Shown: one piece after another, positions 5,857-6,105 of the stretch | Numbering within the stretch: position 1 is the first letter of the stretch | Layout of the letters: every line of letters begins with the position of its first letter | NCBI GenBank assembly: GCA_002320935.1 | Contig: DCLG01000082.1 | Location: 36,526-42,630, forward strand | Origin: Pedobacter sp. UBA1654 | GTDB taxonomy: Bacteria; Bacteroidota; Bacteroidia; Sphingobacteriales; Sphingobacteriaceae | Direction: 5' to 3' | DNA length: 6,105 nt | Translations under genes and position numbers: made by a program | Notes under the pieces: model-generated | Told to the model about the DNA's origin: nothing | What the model saw: only the letters and a program-made list of their open reading frames with translations | Database searches by the model: none

Positions 5857-6054
5857 ATGACAACAACTAAGAAATCCACCAAGAAAAGTTCTGTTGATGA
5901 TACCCGTTTTGAAGATGACAACCTAGATGGAATTCAGACCATTGGCTTTAGCAAAGCAGCTCCTTTTGACGACGAGGATGATGACTTTGACATGCCATTG
6001 GACGATCTGGATACGCTAGATACTTTCGATTCTGACGACGACGATGATTATTAA
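5857..6054 (+). CDS. Small, extremely acidic protein of unknown function
   Basis: This 65-residue protein belongs to no family I recognise. It has a basic, Thr/Lys/Ser-rich head (KKSTKK, 5-10), a middle segment with the only hydrophobic patch (GIQTIGFSKAAPF, 25-37), and an Asp-rich tail (38-65) ending DDDDDY. I count 21 Asp and 2 Glu against 5 Lys and 1 Arg, a net charge near -17. The tail repeats short F-D and L-D units (FDDED, DFDMPLDDLDTLDTFD), which looks like a disordered segment with regularly spaced hydrophobic anchors. There is no signal peptide, membrane segment or Cys. Coding is supported by its own promoter, an ATG with an AT-rich leader typical of the phylum, a TAA stop and a terminator 24 bp on. 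Possible roles such as binding basic proteins, metal ions or RNA polymerase, or mimicking DNA, are speculation. Confidence 0.75.
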   Translation: MTTTKKSTKKSSVDDTRFEDDNLDGIQTIGFSKAAPFDDEDDDFDMPLDDLDTLDTFDSDDDDDY

Positions 6055-6077
6055 CTGGTAAAAAAAACTTAATATTG

Positions 6078-6102
6078 AAGCATCCTTTTTAGGATGCTTT
6101 TT
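6078..6102 (+). terminator. Intrinsic terminator of the acidic-protein gene
   Basis: AAGCATCCT (6078-6086) pairs perfectly with AGGATGCTT (6091-6099) around a TTTT loop, and the T run continues to 6102. It begins 24 bp after the stop codon of the acidic-protein gene, so that gene appears to be monocistronic. Confidence 0.88.
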
Positions 6103-6105
6103 AAT

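Overview
This AT-rich window reads as chromosomal DNA of a Bacteroidota bacterium, most likely a soil or freshwater Sphingobacteriaceae-like lineage (Pedobacter/Mucilaginibacter type). This assignment is inferred from protein style, not from a search. The signs are a periplasmic two-propeller sensor kinase of the kind expanded in this phylum, a tandem pair of exported ferritin-like proteins, start codons without Shine-Dalgarno sequences, and a perfect TAnnTTTG -7 promoter element ahead of the last gene.

Layout. (1) 30-1615, minus strand: a two-gene operon. The upstream gene (884-1615) encodes a Tat-type lipoprotein with a ferritin-like four-helix domain. The downstream gene (30-872) encodes a second, probably secreted, ferritin-like protein. 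Both keep the full set of four Glu and two His expected for a di-iron site. (2) 1616-1756: a 141-bp divergent intergenic region with an 11-bp direct repeat at a 21-bp period and two interleaved inverted repeats. (3) 1757-5469, plus strand: a LytTR response regulator followed after 11 bp by its probable partner, a 975-residue LytS-class histidine kinase with 14 propeller blades, a Y_Y_Y domain and one membrane segment. (4) 5470-5856: 387 bp without a gene, holding a 17-bp palindrome, a bulged stem, a strong intrinsic terminator, and then a densely patterned promoter region. (5) 5857-6054, plus strand: a 65-residue, extremely acidic protein of unknown function with its own terminator at 6078-6102.

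How they may work together. The kinase and regulator form one two-component system: the periplasmic propellers sense an unknown ligand, the kinase autophosphorylates at His787, and phosphate passes to Asp58 of the regulator, whose LytTR domain binds DNA. LytTR proteins commonly bind direct repeats about two helical turns apart. The 21-bp-period repeat just upstream of the divergent ferritin-like operon is therefore a concrete candidate target, which would make the ferritin-like pair an output of the system. That link is inference. The acidic-protein gene is a separate transcription unit with no evident tie to the rest.

The window shows no mobile element, CRISPR array, tRNA or rRNA. The strongest candidates for something undescribed are the repeat-bearing divergent control region joining a LytTR system to exported ferritins, and the small Asp-rich protein with its unusually structured promoter.
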